From: Sulfurospirillum sp. UBA2217
Lineage (GTDB): Bacteria > Campylobacterota > Campylobacteria > Campylobacterales > Sulfurospirillaceae
Length of the DNA: 64,000 bases
Assembly: GCA_002328495.1 (NCBI GenBank)
Contig: DCUJ01000008.1
Location: 53,944-117,943 of the forward strand
Direction of reading: 5' to 3'
Positions 53,432-61,982 of the stretch are shown here, in pieces. The notes below the pieces were generated by a model that saw nothing but the letters and a program-made list of their open reading frames with translations, was not told where the DNA came from and searched no databases. Position 1 is the first letter of the stretch; each line of letters opens with the position of its first letter. The position numbers and the translations under genes are program-made.

Positions 53432-53542
53432 TGTCACTCCTTTTAACCCAATGTGGATTTAAATTATACCAAAATAGCTTTTCTATCTCCTTTTTGTGGA
53501 CAGACTTGGTAAAATAGCGAGTCTTACATGTAAAGGATAAAA

Positions 53543-55021
53543 GTGTTTTTTAAAAAGAAAGAAAATAAAAGTATTAAAGAAATTAGTTTTATGGCCATTG
53601 TCTTTGCGGGGCTTTTTGCTTTTATTTCGGCGTGTATTATCATTGTTCATGAATATATGACGTTTCAAGATGAAATGGTAGCTTTTGAAGAGAGTTACAT
53701 TCAAAGCCAAAAAAAGAGTGCTTCGTTAAATGTACAACTGCTTCTTAACATCGTCAGTTATCGTCACAAGAACAATCCAACACTTCCCAAAGAAGAGATA
53801 TATCGTCTTCTGAACGAGGATATTCGTCATCTCACGTCACACAAAGAGGATCAGAGTGTTCTTTTTATGCAAAAAAGTTCAGGAGAAATGCTGTATATCT
53901 CATCGTCTCAAGAGAATCAATCGGTGTTGAAAGATATTGTGATTATACAAGAGTATTCCCCGCTAGATCTCATTGTTGGGTCTCGTGTGAGTACGAGTAG
54001 TATGGAAAATGTACTGGCACAGAAAAAAAGTGATCATCAAGATAAAATCATCAATTTTGTTTTTAAAATTTACATGTTAACCCTTCTATTGTACCTTGTA
54101 AGCACCATTGAATACCGCTATGTTAGTGATGTGATGGGGAGAGAAATACGGTTTATTGTTGAGTCGTTTAAAGAGGCATCTAAAAGTTATCGCTCCATCG
54201 ATATGCAAAAGCTTAATTTTAAAGAGTTTCGTGAGATTACCTCACACGCCAATTTCATGTTGGATAAAATTAAAGAAAAAAACAGTGATCTTTTAAAACT
54301 CAATAGCACCCTTGAGGAGTTGGTGGCACAAAAAACAGCTGAGTTACAATGCTCTGTTGATTTTACGCAAGAGCTTTTAGAAAAACAAGATCGCTTTGTT
54401 AAAAATGCCATCCATGAGATCAACACGCCTTTATCTATTATCTTGATGAACATCGATTTATACAATCTCAAATACGACAAAAATCCTTATTTACTTAAAA
54501 TCGAAGCGGCGGTAAAGGTTTTAGATAATATTTACGAAGATTTGGCATATGTGGTCAAAAAAGACAGGGTGGTTTACACGCAAAGCATGATTCATTTTTC
54601 ACTGTTTTTACAAGAACGTGTAGCGTACTTTGAGGATGTCGCCGAGGGTAATAAGCTTAGCATTACGTGTGAAATAAGTCCTGATGTGTTCATTGTGTTT
54701 AACGAAACGGAATTACAACGTGTATGCGATAATAATATTTCCAATGCCATCAAATATAGTTTTGAAAATAAACCTTTACATGTAAGGCTCTATGAAAAAG
54801 ATAAGGGGATTGTTTTTGAGGTGCAAAATTGCGGTGAAAAGATTGTTGCCGCCGACAAATTATTTGATCGCTATTACCGTGAAGATAAGGCTCGTGGTGG
54901 GTTTGGCTTGGGGCTTAATATCGTTAAAGAGATTTGTGAAGCACACGATGTCGCTATAGAGGTTCTTTCCAGTGATGAATATACCCTTTTTCGTTATAGC
55001 TTTTTAAAGGATGAAAAATGA
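53543..55021 (+). CDS. Membrane sensor histidine kinase next to the acetate operon
   Basis: A 492-residue kinase with two membrane segments (about 16-36 and 174-194) enclosing a ~135-residue periplasmic sensor, a cytoplasmic linker/coiled coil, the H box NAIHEINTPLS (His291) and an HATPase domain (NNISNAIKYS, GGFGLGLNIVKE). It starts at GTG right after a TTACATGTAAAGG that may also supply the ribosome site. The stop overlaps the response-regulator start (ATGA). The ligand is unknown; the location suggests acetate or another carbon source. Confidence 0.9.
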   Translation: MFFKKKENKSIKEISFMAIVFAGLFAFISACIIIVHEYMTFQDEMVAFEESYIQSQKKSASLNVQLLLNIVSYRHKNNPTLPKEEIYRLLNEDIRHLTSHKEDQSVLFMQKSSGEMLYISSSQENQSVLKDIVIIQEYSPLDLIVGSRVSTSSMENVLAQKKSDHQDKIINFVFKIYMLTLLLYLVSTIEYRYVSDVMGREIRFIVESFKEASKSYRSIDMQKLNFKEFREITSHANFMLDKIKEKNSDLLKLNSTLEELVAQKTAELQCSVDFTQELLEKQDRFVKNAIHEINTPLSIILMNIDLYNLKYDKNPYLLKIEAAVKVLDNIYEDLAYVVKKDRVVYTQSMIHFSLFLQERVAYFEDVAEGNKLSITCEISPDVFIVFNETELQRVCDNNISNAIKYSFENKPLHVRLYEKDKGIVFEVQNCGEKIVAADKLFDRYYREDKARGGFGLGLNIVKEICEAHDVAIEVLSSDEYTLFRYSFLKDEK

Positions 55022-55695
55022 AAATTGTTTTACTCGAAGATGAGTCAATGCTTCGCAGTTCGATACAAGAGTATTTAGAGGCTCTTGGACATAAAGTGAT
55101 TGCATTTGTCAATGGGGAAGAGGCGTATGAGGCGATACGAAAAGATTTGTTTGATTTGCTCATTTTAGACATCAATACCCCTAAAATTACAGGACTACAA
55201 TTACTTGAGCTACTCAATGCTATCGAGCACAGTTTCCCCACCATTTTTATCAGTGCCAATGTCGATATTGATGATATTGCCAAAGCGTTTGAATTGGGGG
55301 CTTCGGATTATCTTAAAAAGCCATTTCATCTCAAAGAGTTAGGACTTCGCATCGATAAAATAAAAAAAGAGGCACAAATTAAAACCTTGCAACATGTCAT
55401 TTTAAGTCAAAAATATGTCTTTTCTAAAACAGAACAGATGCTCTTTTACAATAACACCGTCCAAACACTCACCAAAAAACAGTTACAAATCTTAACACTT
55501 TTAAGTGAGAATTTAGGGATTGTGGTTGATTTTGAAAAGTTTCGCAGTTATGTATGGAACGATGAGCCTATTGATAATGCCACAATACGGGCTGAAATCA
55601 GCCGTTTTCGTAAGCTTCTCAAAGAAGATTTTATCGTCAATCTTAAAGGGGTGGGCTATAAGATTGAGAAATATTACCCTGAGAAAAAAGGTTAA
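55018..55695 (+). CDS. OmpR-family response regulator
   Basis: A 225-residue regulator: receiver domain with acidic E7-D8, phosphoacceptor D51 (LLILDINTPK), S79 and K101 (YLKKPFHL), then a winged-helix DNA-binding domain (LTKKQLQILTLLSENLG, DNATIRAEISRFRKLL, LKGVGYKIE). It forms a pair with the preceding kinase. The tandem 11-bp repeat 60 bases downstream, at the promoter of the DUF485-actP-acs operon, is a plausible target, since OmpR-type regulators bind tandem direct repeats. Confidence 0.93.
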   Translation: MKIVLLEDESMLRSSIQEYLEALGHKVIAFVNGEEAYEAIRKDLFDLLILDINTPKITGLQLLELLNAIEHSFPTIFISANVDIDDIAKAFELGASDYLKKPFHLKELGLRIDKIKKEAQIKTLQHVILSQKYVFSKTEQMLFYNNTVQTLTKKQLQILTLLSENLGIVVDFEKFRSYVWNDEPIDNATIRAEISRFRKLLKEDFIVNLKGVGYKIEKYYPEKKG

Positions 55696-55754
55696 GTGTT
55701 ACGAAATTACTTATCTTAAACACTAAAACCTGATAGAAGACTCTTTTTGTCGAA

Positions 55755-55776
55755 ATGCTACGTTAATGCTACGTTA
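55755..55776 (+). promoter_or_regulatory. Tandem 11-bp direct repeat (predicted response-regulator site)
   Basis: ATGCTACGTTA occurs twice head-to-tail with no spacer (55755-55765, 55766-55776). A -10-like TACAAT follows at 55783-55788, so the repeats cover the -35 region of the promoter for the acetate operon. One helical turn per repeat on the same DNA face is the arrangement used by OmpR/PhoB activators. Confidence 0.65.
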
Positions 55777-55782
55777 CTAATT

Positions 55783-55788
55783 TACAAT
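55783..55788 (+). promoter_or_regulatory. -10 element of the DUF485-actP-acs operon
   Basis: TACAAT, 36 bases before the DUF485 start and 7 bases after the tandem repeat. There is no independent -35 other than the repeat region, consistent with an activator-dependent promoter. Confidence 0.5.
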
Positions 55789-55823
55789 ATTAGACATTCG
55801 TTACAGCAATAAAAGGAGCATTT

Positions 55824-56138
55824 ATGAGTCAAAATGTCTATGACAGAGTCAAAATGAATCCTAAATACAAAGAGTTGGTCGCGAAGAGAAGCCGTTTTGG
55901 ATGGCAACTCTCTTTCATCATGTTGGCGGTATACTACTCTTTTATTTTAGTGATTGCATTTTCTCCATCCACGTTTGCACAAAAGATAGGCGATGGGGTT
56001 ACCACCCTTGGAATTCCTATCGGTTTAGCCGTTATCGTGATTGCGTTTATTTTAACAGGCATTTATACCAAGCGTGCCAATGGAGAGTTTGACGATTTGA
56101 CCCATCAAATCAAAGAAGAAGCAAGGAGTCAAGAATGA
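55824..56138 (+). CDS. DUF485 membrane protein linked to ActP
   Basis: A 104-residue protein with two membrane segments (FIMLAVYYSFILVIAF and LGIPIGLAVIVIAFILTGIY), the usual small partner upstream of acetate symporters (YjcH of E. coli). A strong AAAGGAGC site precedes the ATG. It overlaps actP by 4 bases (ATGA). Its exact role is unknown. Confidence 0.92.
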   Translation: MSQNVYDRVKMNPKYKELVAKRSRFGWQLSFIMLAVYYSFILVIAFSPSTFAQKIGDGVTTLGIPIGLAVIVIAFILTGIYTKRANGEFDDLTHQIKEEARSQE

Positions 56139-57775
56139 GAGGGGCTCTCTTACTTTTAGCACTTTGCTCAACGCTCTTTGCCGCCGATGCGCAATTTAGT
56201 GGTAGACGCGATCTTAATATTTCTGCGATTGCCATGTTCTTAGTCTTTGTGGTTGCGACACTGGGCATTACCTACTGGGCAGCACGTCGTACTAAAACGG
56301 CCAAAGATTTTTATACCGCAGGCGGAGGCATTACAGGCTTTCAAAACGGTTTGGCGATTGCGGGCGATTATATGTCGGCGGCATCGTTTTTGGGAATTTC
56401 AGGTTTGGTTTACCTAAAAGGCTTTGATGGACTCATCTATTCCATCGGTTTTTTGGTTGGCTGGCCGATCATTCTTTTCTTGGTGGCTGAACAGCTACGA
56501 AACTTAGGCAAATATACGTTTTCAGATGTTGCATCGTATCGTTTAAAACAAACACCCATTAGAACGCTTGCAGCTTCTGGTTCTTTGGCAACGGTGGCGC
56601 TTTATTTGATTGCTCAAATGGTAGGGGCGGGTCAGTTAATTCAAATTCTTTTTGGACTTGATTATGCGTATGCCGTTATTATGGTGGGTATTTTGATGAT
56701 TTTGTATGTAACATTTGGAGGAATGCTTGCCACCACATGGGTGCAAATCATTAAAGCCGTTTTGTTGCTCTCTGGTGCTACGTTTATGGCAGTAATGATT
56801 ATGTACAAAGTAGGGTTTAGTTTTGAGTCGCTTTTTGCAAAGGCGGTTGAATTGAAAAACAGTGATGCTATTATGGCCCCTGGGGGATTGGTGAGTGACC
56901 CTATTTCTGCGATTAGTTTAGGCATTGCATTGATGTTTGGAACAGCAGGACTTCCTCATATCTTGATGCGCTTTTTTACCGTAAGCGATGCGAAGGAAGC
57001 GCGAAAATCAGTCTTTTTTGCGACTGGTTTTATTGGTTATTTTTATATTTTAACCTTCATTATTGGTTTTGGTGCGATCGTTTTGTTAAGCGGTAATCCA
57101 GAATACCTCGATACCGTCAAAGGCGGTATTATTGGGGGCGGTAATATGGCTGCCATTCATACCAGCCATGCTATTGGAGGCAATATTTTCTTAGGCTTTA
57201 TTTCTGCTGTTGCCTTTGCGACCATCTTAGCGGTTGTCTCAGGATTGACCTTAGCGGGTGCGAGTGCTGTAAGTCATGACTTGTATGCTAACGTGTTTGC
57301 TAGAGGAAGAGTGGATGAAATGATGGAGATGAAAGTCTCCAAGTATGCGACCATTGCCTTAGGGGTTGTTGCGATTATTTTGGGTATTATTTTTGAAAAG
57401 CAAAACATTGCGTTTATGGTCGGTCTTGCTTTTGCTATTGCCGCAAGTGCGAACTTTCCGATTCTCTTTTTATCGATGTTTTGGAGTAAATTAACCACAA
57501 GAGGTGCGGTGATTGGGGGAAGTTTAGGTTTGTTCACAGCTATTGTGTTGGTTGTTTTGAGTAAAGCTGTTTGGGTCGATGTTTTAGGCAACAAACAGGC
57601 AATTTATGCGTATGGAAATCCAGCACTTTTCTCAGTTTTAATGGCGTTTGGTGCGATTTGGTTCTTTTCAATCACCGATAAGAGCGAAGATGCACAAAAA
57701 GAGATTGAAGCATATGAACATCAATTTATTCGTTCACAAACGGGTATTGGTGCTGAGGGTGCTAGTAGTCACTAA
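56135..57775 (+). CDS. actP: Cation/acetate symporter (SSS family)
   Basis: A 546-residue sodium:solute symporter with a signal-like first segment and about 13 membrane helices. Family blocks: RTKTAKDFYTAGGGITGFQNG, AIAGDYMSAASFLG, GTAGLPHILMRFFTV. It should take up acetate. It is second in the DUF485-actP-acs operon, 58 bases before acs, so uptake is directly joined to activation. Confidence 0.92.
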   Translation: MRGALLLLALCSTLFAADAQFSGRRDLNISAIAMFLVFVVATLGITYWAARRTKTAKDFYTAGGGITGFQNGLAIAGDYMSAASFLGISGLVYLKGFDGLIYSIGFLVGWPIILFLVAEQLRNLGKYTFSDVASYRLKQTPIRTLAASGSLATVALYLIAQMVGAGQLIQILFGLDYAYAVIMVGILMILYVTFGGMLATTWVQIIKAVLLLSGATFMAVMIMYKVGFSFESLFAKAVELKNSDAIMAPGGLVSDPISAISLGIALMFGTAGLPHILMRFFTVSDAKEARKSVFFATGFIGYFYILTFIIGFGAIVLLSGNPEYLDTVKGGIIGGGNMAAIHTSHAIGGNIFLGFISAVAFATILAVVSGLTLAGASAVSHDLYANVFARGRVDEMMEMKVSKYATIALGVVAIILGIIFEKQNIAFMVGLAFAIAASANFPILFLSMFWSKLTTRGAVIGGSLGLFTAIVLVVLSKAVWVDVLGNKQAIYAYGNPALFSVLMAFGAIWFFSITDKSEDAQKEIEAYEHQFIRSQTGIGAEGASSH

Positions 57776-57833
57776 TGTAGTTTTTACATGCTAATAAGAT
57801 AAAAATAAATTTTATAGAAAAAGGATGGAGTGA

Positions 57834-59780
57834 ATGTCAGAACTTTTTGAACCCAACAGAGCGTTAAGCAAAGAAGCTAGAATTAAAAATATGTGTGAGT
57901 ATAAAGAACTGTGTTTGCAGGCCGATGAGGACTTTGAAGGGTATTGGGATAAACTGGCGCGTGAAAAAATAGAGTGGTTTAAACCGTATGATCGTGTTTT
58001 AAACGAAGACAATGCTCCTTTTTATAAATGGTTTGAAGGTGGAAAGCTTAACGTTACGCACCAATGCCTCGGACGTCATCTGAAAACACGTAAAAATAAA
58101 GCAGCGATTATTTGGGAAGGCGAAGATGGTAAAAGGCGTATCATCACTTACCTTCAGCTTTTTTACCGTGTCAATCGTTTAGCAAACCTTATGCGCAATA
58201 AATTTGGCATTAAAAAAGGCGACCGTGTTGTTTTATATATGCCGATGATTCCTGAAGCCGCATTTGCGATGCTGGCGTGTGCAAAAATTGGTGCGGTTCA
58301 CTCGGTTGTTTTTGGTGGATTTTCAGCAGAAGCGTTAAGAGACAGGGTTCAAGATGCTCAAGCAAAACTAGTGATTACCGCTGATGGTGCGTTTAGACGC
58401 GGAAAGCCTTATATGTTGAAACCTATGGTTGATGAGGCACTCAGCGTTGGGTGTGAGTGCTGTGAAAAGGTATTGATTGTTCAGCGTAACTTTGAAGATA
58501 TTGAGTATGTAAGAGGACGTGATTACGTTTACAATGAAATTATTATGAATGAGTCTCAGTACTGTGACCCTGAGTGGATGGATTCTGAAGACCCACTCTT
58601 TTTACTGTACACCTCTGGAAGTACAGGTAAACCTAAAGGGGTTCAGCACGGAAGTGCAGGGTATATTTTGTGGGCACAGTATACCATGGAGCATGTATTT
58701 GATGTGAAAGAGAACGATACGTTTTGGTGTACAGCCGATGTGGGTTGGATTACAGGGCATACGTACATTGTCTATGGACCGCTTGCTATGGGAGCAACGA
58801 CCATTATGTATGAAGGCGTTCCAACCTTCCCAGACGTTGGCAGATGGTGGAGTATGATTGAAGAGCACCGTGTCAATCAGTTTTATACCGCACCGACGGC
58901 TATCCGTTTATTGCATAAAGAGGGTGCCGATGCACCAAGTAAGTATGACCTTAGTTCTTTAAAAGTTTTAGGAACGGTAGGTGAGCCTATCAACCCAGAT
59001 GCGTGGATGTGGTATTACAACACGATTGGTGGTGGAAATTGTCCGATTGTGGATACATGGTGGCAAACAGAGACAGGTGGTCATATGATTACGCCACTTC
59101 CTGGGGCTACGCCGATTAAACCAGGCTCGGCTACATTCCCATTACCAGGTATCAAAGCAGAAATTATCGATGAACACGGCAATCCAACCCCAAAAGGTGA
59201 AAAAGGGTTCTTGTGTATCACCAAACCTTGGCCATCCATGATTCGCAATATCTGGGGTGATCCTGAACGATTTGTGAAGTCTTACTTTGGGGATTGTAAA
59301 AAAGATGGCAAACCTGTTTACTTCTCAGGGGATGGTGCGATGTACGATGATGATGGGTACATCGTCATTACAGGTCGAACCGATGATGTTATCAACGTTT
59401 CTGGTCATAGAATCGGTACAGCGGAAATTGAAGCCGTATTGGGTCACCATGAAAATGTGGCTGAAGTCGCCGTTGTTGGACGTCCTGATGCGATTAAAGG
59501 TGAGGGTATTTTTGCGTACATTGTCATTAAAGGTGAAGATAGCTTAAGTGAAGAAGTCTATATGATTCAAGAGCTTAACAAGCTCATCGTCAAAGAGATT
59601 GGAAATATTGCAAAACTGGATGCCATTCGTTTCGTTCCAGGACTTCCCAAAACCAGAAGTGGAAAAATTATGCGCCGTATTTTACGTTCTATCGCAAAAC
59701 ATGAGCCTATCACGCAAGATATCTCAACGCTTGAAGATCCAAGCATCGTTGAAAAAATCCAAAACCTCGTTCAATTCTAA
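57834..59780 (+). CDS. acs: Acetyl-CoA synthetase
   Basis: AMP-forming enzyme that converts acetate, ATP and CoA to acetyl-CoA. AMP-binding loop YTSGSTGKPKGVQHG, WWQTETGGHMITP, and the C-terminal PKTRSGKIMRRILR with the lysine that is acetylated to control activity in other bacteria. At 648 residues it is full length. An AAAGGATGGAG ribosome region precedes the ATG. It ends before a hairpin with a TTACATGTAA in its stem-loop. Confidence 0.97.
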   Translation: MSELFEPNRALSKEARIKNMCEYKELCLQADEDFEGYWDKLAREKIEWFKPYDRVLNEDNAPFYKWFEGGKLNVTHQCLGRHLKTRKNKAAIIWEGEDGKRRIITYLQLFYRVNRLANLMRNKFGIKKGDRVVLYMPMIPEAAFAMLACAKIGAVHSVVFGGFSAEALRDRVQDAQAKLVITADGAFRRGKPYMLKPMVDEALSVGCECCEKVLIVQRNFEDIEYVRGRDYVYNEIIMNESQYCDPEWMDSEDPLFLLYTSGSTGKPKGVQHGSAGYILWAQYTMEHVFDVKENDTFWCTADVGWITGHTYIVYGPLAMGATTIMYEGVPTFPDVGRWWSMIEEHRVNQFYTAPTAIRLLHKEGADAPSKYDLSSLKVLGTVGEPINPDAWMWYYNTIGGGNCPIVDTWWQTETGGHMITPLPGATPIKPGSATFPLPGIKAEIIDEHGNPTPKGEKGFLCITKPWPSMIRNIWGDPERFVKSYFGDCKKDGKPVYFSGDGAMYDDDGYIVITGRTDDVINVSGHRIGTAEIEAVLGHHENVAEVAVVGRPDAIKGEGIFAYIVIKGEDSLSEEVYMIQELNKLIVKEIGNIAKLDAIRFVPGLPKTRSGKIMRRILRSIAKHEPITQDISTLEDPSIVEKIQNLVQF

Positions 59781-59789
59781 CCGTATCTG

Positions 59790-59817
59790 GCGGGTTACAT
59801 GTAAAGATGTAATCCGC
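59790..59817 (+). terminator. acs terminator containing the TTACATGTAA motif
   Basis: GCGGGTTACAT (59790-59800) pairs with ATGTAATCCGC (59807-59817), one G-U included, around GTAAAG; a T-rich TTCTTCT follows. The left arm and loop contain TTACATGTAA (59795-59804). It lies 9 bases after the acs stop. Confidence 0.75.
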
Positions 59818-59875
59818 TTCTTCTAAAGGCATTCTCAGTTACTCTTAATCTCCTTGATGTTACGATAATAATTAA

Positions 59876-59892
59876 AATAATGTTGTATTATT
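59876..59892. promoter_or_regulatory. Fur-like inverted repeat before the metal-chelate ABC operon
   Basis: AATAAT-GTTGT-ATTATT is a perfect 6-bp inverted repeat, 37-53 bases before the binding-protein ATG, inside a very A/T-rich promoter region. It resembles half of a Fur site, but the match is weaker than the one at feoA. Confidence 0.4.
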
Positions 59893-59928
59893 TGCATAGG
59901 GTAGAAATAATATTTCTTGGAGAAAATA

Positions 59929-60951
59929 ATGAAAAAAATACTTTTAGGTTTAATTGTAGTGTGTAGCGTTGTGTTTTCGCAGCCCTATACAGACATGTTA
60001 GGGCGCTTGGTGGATGTAACGTCTGTACAAAAACTTGTCTTTTTAGGACCAGGGGCTTTACGCATGGGGGTTTATCTAGGACTTGAAGAGCGCCTTGTAG
60101 GAATTGAAAAAACAGAAAATGATGCTTCACTCCTTTCTCCGTATCGTACCTTTTTAGGCAAAGAGCGCATTGCAAAACTTCCTATTATCGGCATAGGTGG
60201 TCCTGGCAAAATGCCCGATTTTGAAGCATTGGTTGTGCATAAACCCGATCTCATCATCGCCTCTTTTTTGGATAAAAATCAACTTGATCTCATCACTCAA
60301 AAGACGGGTATTCCCGTTCTTGCCCTAAGTTATGGTGCGAGTTATGGTGGGACTGCTAAACAGCTTCTTAGTATGAAAAACTCTCTTTTATTGTTGGGTA
60401 AAATTACCCAAACACTTGGCAGAGCAGAAACCTTGACATCGTTTATAACGCAATACGAAGAAAAGCTCTCCAAACTGAACGTGCCACACAAACGTGTGTA
60501 TGTAGGAGGATTAGGGTACAAAGGTGTACAAGGTATGAACAGCACGGAAGCCAATTACCCACCTTTTGAAATGCTAGGGCTTAAAAATACTCTGTTTGAA
60601 GATAAAGAGACGATGGGGCATCATTTTGTCGATTTTGAAGCACTCTTGAGGGTCAATCCAGAGATGATTTTTATCGATATGTTTGGTAAAGCTAAAATTG
60701 CGCAAGAGTATGCTGCTCAAAAACCACTTTTTGATACATTAAATGCCTACAAAACAGGTAATGTCAAAGAGGTTTTGGGGTACAATTTTTACAGTACTAA
60801 CATCGAAAATTTACTCGTTATTTCCTATCAGATAGCCTTTTATATGGGGGCATCTGTCGATGTCAATCGTGAAGCAAAAACCATTTATGAAGCCTTTTAT
60901 GGAAAAAATGGTGCGACATTGCTTGAACAACTCTCTTATGGGCTTAAATAA
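59929..60951 (+). CDS. Periplasmic metal-chelate ABC binding protein
   Basis: A 340-residue exported protein (signal MKKILLGLIVVCSVVFSQP) of the cobalamin/Fe3+-siderophore-binding fold: YTDMLGRLVDV, FEALVVHKPDLIIASFLDKN. No lipobox, so it is a soluble periplasmic protein. The ATG at 59929 has GGAGA upstream; an in-frame TTG at 59917 is less likely. It is first of three ABC genes. Substrate may be a ferric or other metal chelate. Confidence 0.87.
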   Translation: MKKILLGLIVVCSVVFSQPYTDMLGRLVDVTSVQKLVFLGPGALRMGVYLGLEERLVGIEKTENDASLLSPYRTFLGKERIAKLPIIGIGGPGKMPDFEALVVHKPDLIIASFLDKNQLDLITQKTGIPVLALSYGASYGGTAKQLLSMKNSLLLLGKITQTLGRAETLTSFITQYEEKLSKLNVPHKRVYVGGLGYKGVQGMNSTEANYPPFEMLGLKNTLFEDKETMGHHFVDFEALLRVNPEMIFIDMFGKAKIAQEYAAQKPLFDTLNAYKTGNVKEVLGYNFYSTNIENLLVISYQIAFYMGASVDVNREAKTIYEAFYGKNGATLLEQLSYGLK

Positions 60952-60953
60952 CA

Positions 60954-61982
60954 ATGAGTCTTCAAAAGGCGTATCGAAAACGTCAGATTAAGCGTTTAAG
61001 TGTAGCCTTGTTTTTAGGTGTGAGCATTGTTATTTTGTTGTGGCTTAGTGTTATTAGTGGCTCAAACGGTGTACGCATTGAAGAGACCTTCCAACTCTTT
61101 ACATGTAACGATCAACTTGGCATGATTGTTCAAGCCATTCGCCTTCCACGTGCCCTTGCGGCACTGCTCGTGGGGATGCTTTTGGGGCTCTCAGGCGTGG
61201 TGATGCAAGGCGTTCTTCGCAACCCTTTAGCGTCTCCTTTTACGCTAGGTATCTCACAAGCAGCAGGATTTGGTGCCTCATTGGCGATTATCGTTTTTGA
61301 AACAACGCTACTTGATGGATGGTTTAGTTTTTTGAGTATTCCGTTGTTTGCGTTTCTCTCAAGTATGCTGTGCAGTTTGCTTATTATTTGGTTAGGGAAA
61401 AAAGTAGGGATGAGCCCAACAGTTTTAATTCTTGCAGGCGTTGGGCTAGGTTCTTTGTTTCATTCGGGCACGATGTTTTTACAATACTTCACCACCGAAA
61501 TCAATGCTGCCGCAACGCTTTTTTGGACGTTTGGTGATTTAAGCAAAGCCACGTATCCTATTCTTTGGATTTTAAGTGCAGTGTTTTTTATTTCGCTTGT
61601 GGTGCTTTGGTCATCGCATTGGAAGTTTGATGCCTTGGGTTTTGGCGATGAGAGTGCGTTTAACAAAGGTGTTAATGTTAAAACGTTTCGTGTAAGTATG
61701 CTTCTGTTTTCATCACTGTGCACAGCATTGGCAGTTGCATTTTTTGGGATTATTGGGTTTATTGGGCTGGTTGCTCCCCATATGGTACGTCTTGTTTTAG
61801 GCAGTGCTCACAGTGCATTGATTCCACTCTCAGCACTGAGTGGAGGCGTGTTGCTTTTGGGTGCGGATTGGGCGGCACGCATGATGCTCTATCCGACCAT
61901 CTTACCTGTGGGTATTTTAACCTCCTTTATCGGAGCGCCGATGCTTTTATACCTTCTTGTTTCAGGGAAAAAAATCAAATGA
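60954..61982 (+). CDS. FecCD-family ABC transporter permease
   Basis: A 342-residue permease with about ten membrane segments. Motifs LPRALAALLVGMLLGLSGVVMQ, RNPLASPFTLGISQAAGFGA, and IGFIGLVAPHMVRLVLGSAH are typical of BtuC/FecCD/FhuB permeases. It overlaps the ATPase gene by 4 bases (ATGA) and follows the binding-protein gene by 2 bases. TTACATGTAA at 61099 is read F-T-C-N. Confidence 0.93.
   Translation: MSLQKAYRKRQIKRLSVALFLGVSIVILLWLSVISGSNGVRIEETFQLFTCNDQLGMIVQAIRLPRALAALLVGMLLGLSGVVMQGVLRNPLASPFTLGISQAAGFGASLAIIVFETTLLDGWFSFLSIPLFAFLSSMLCSLLIIWLGKKVGMSPTVLILAGVGLGSLFHSGTMFLQYFTTEINAAATLFWTFGDLSKATYPILWILSAVFFISLVVLWSSHWKFDALGFGDESAFNKGVNVKTFRVSMLLFSSLCTALAVAFFGIIGFIGLVAPHMVRLVLGSAHSALIPLSALSGGVLLLGADWAARMMLYPTILPVGILTSFIGAPMLLYLLVSGKKIK

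Noticed and set aside
61718..61978. Longer start for the ABC ATPase
   Set aside because: The extension overlaps the permease gene in another frame and is unlike any ATPase N-terminus; the ATG at 61979 overlaps the permease stop in the usual way.
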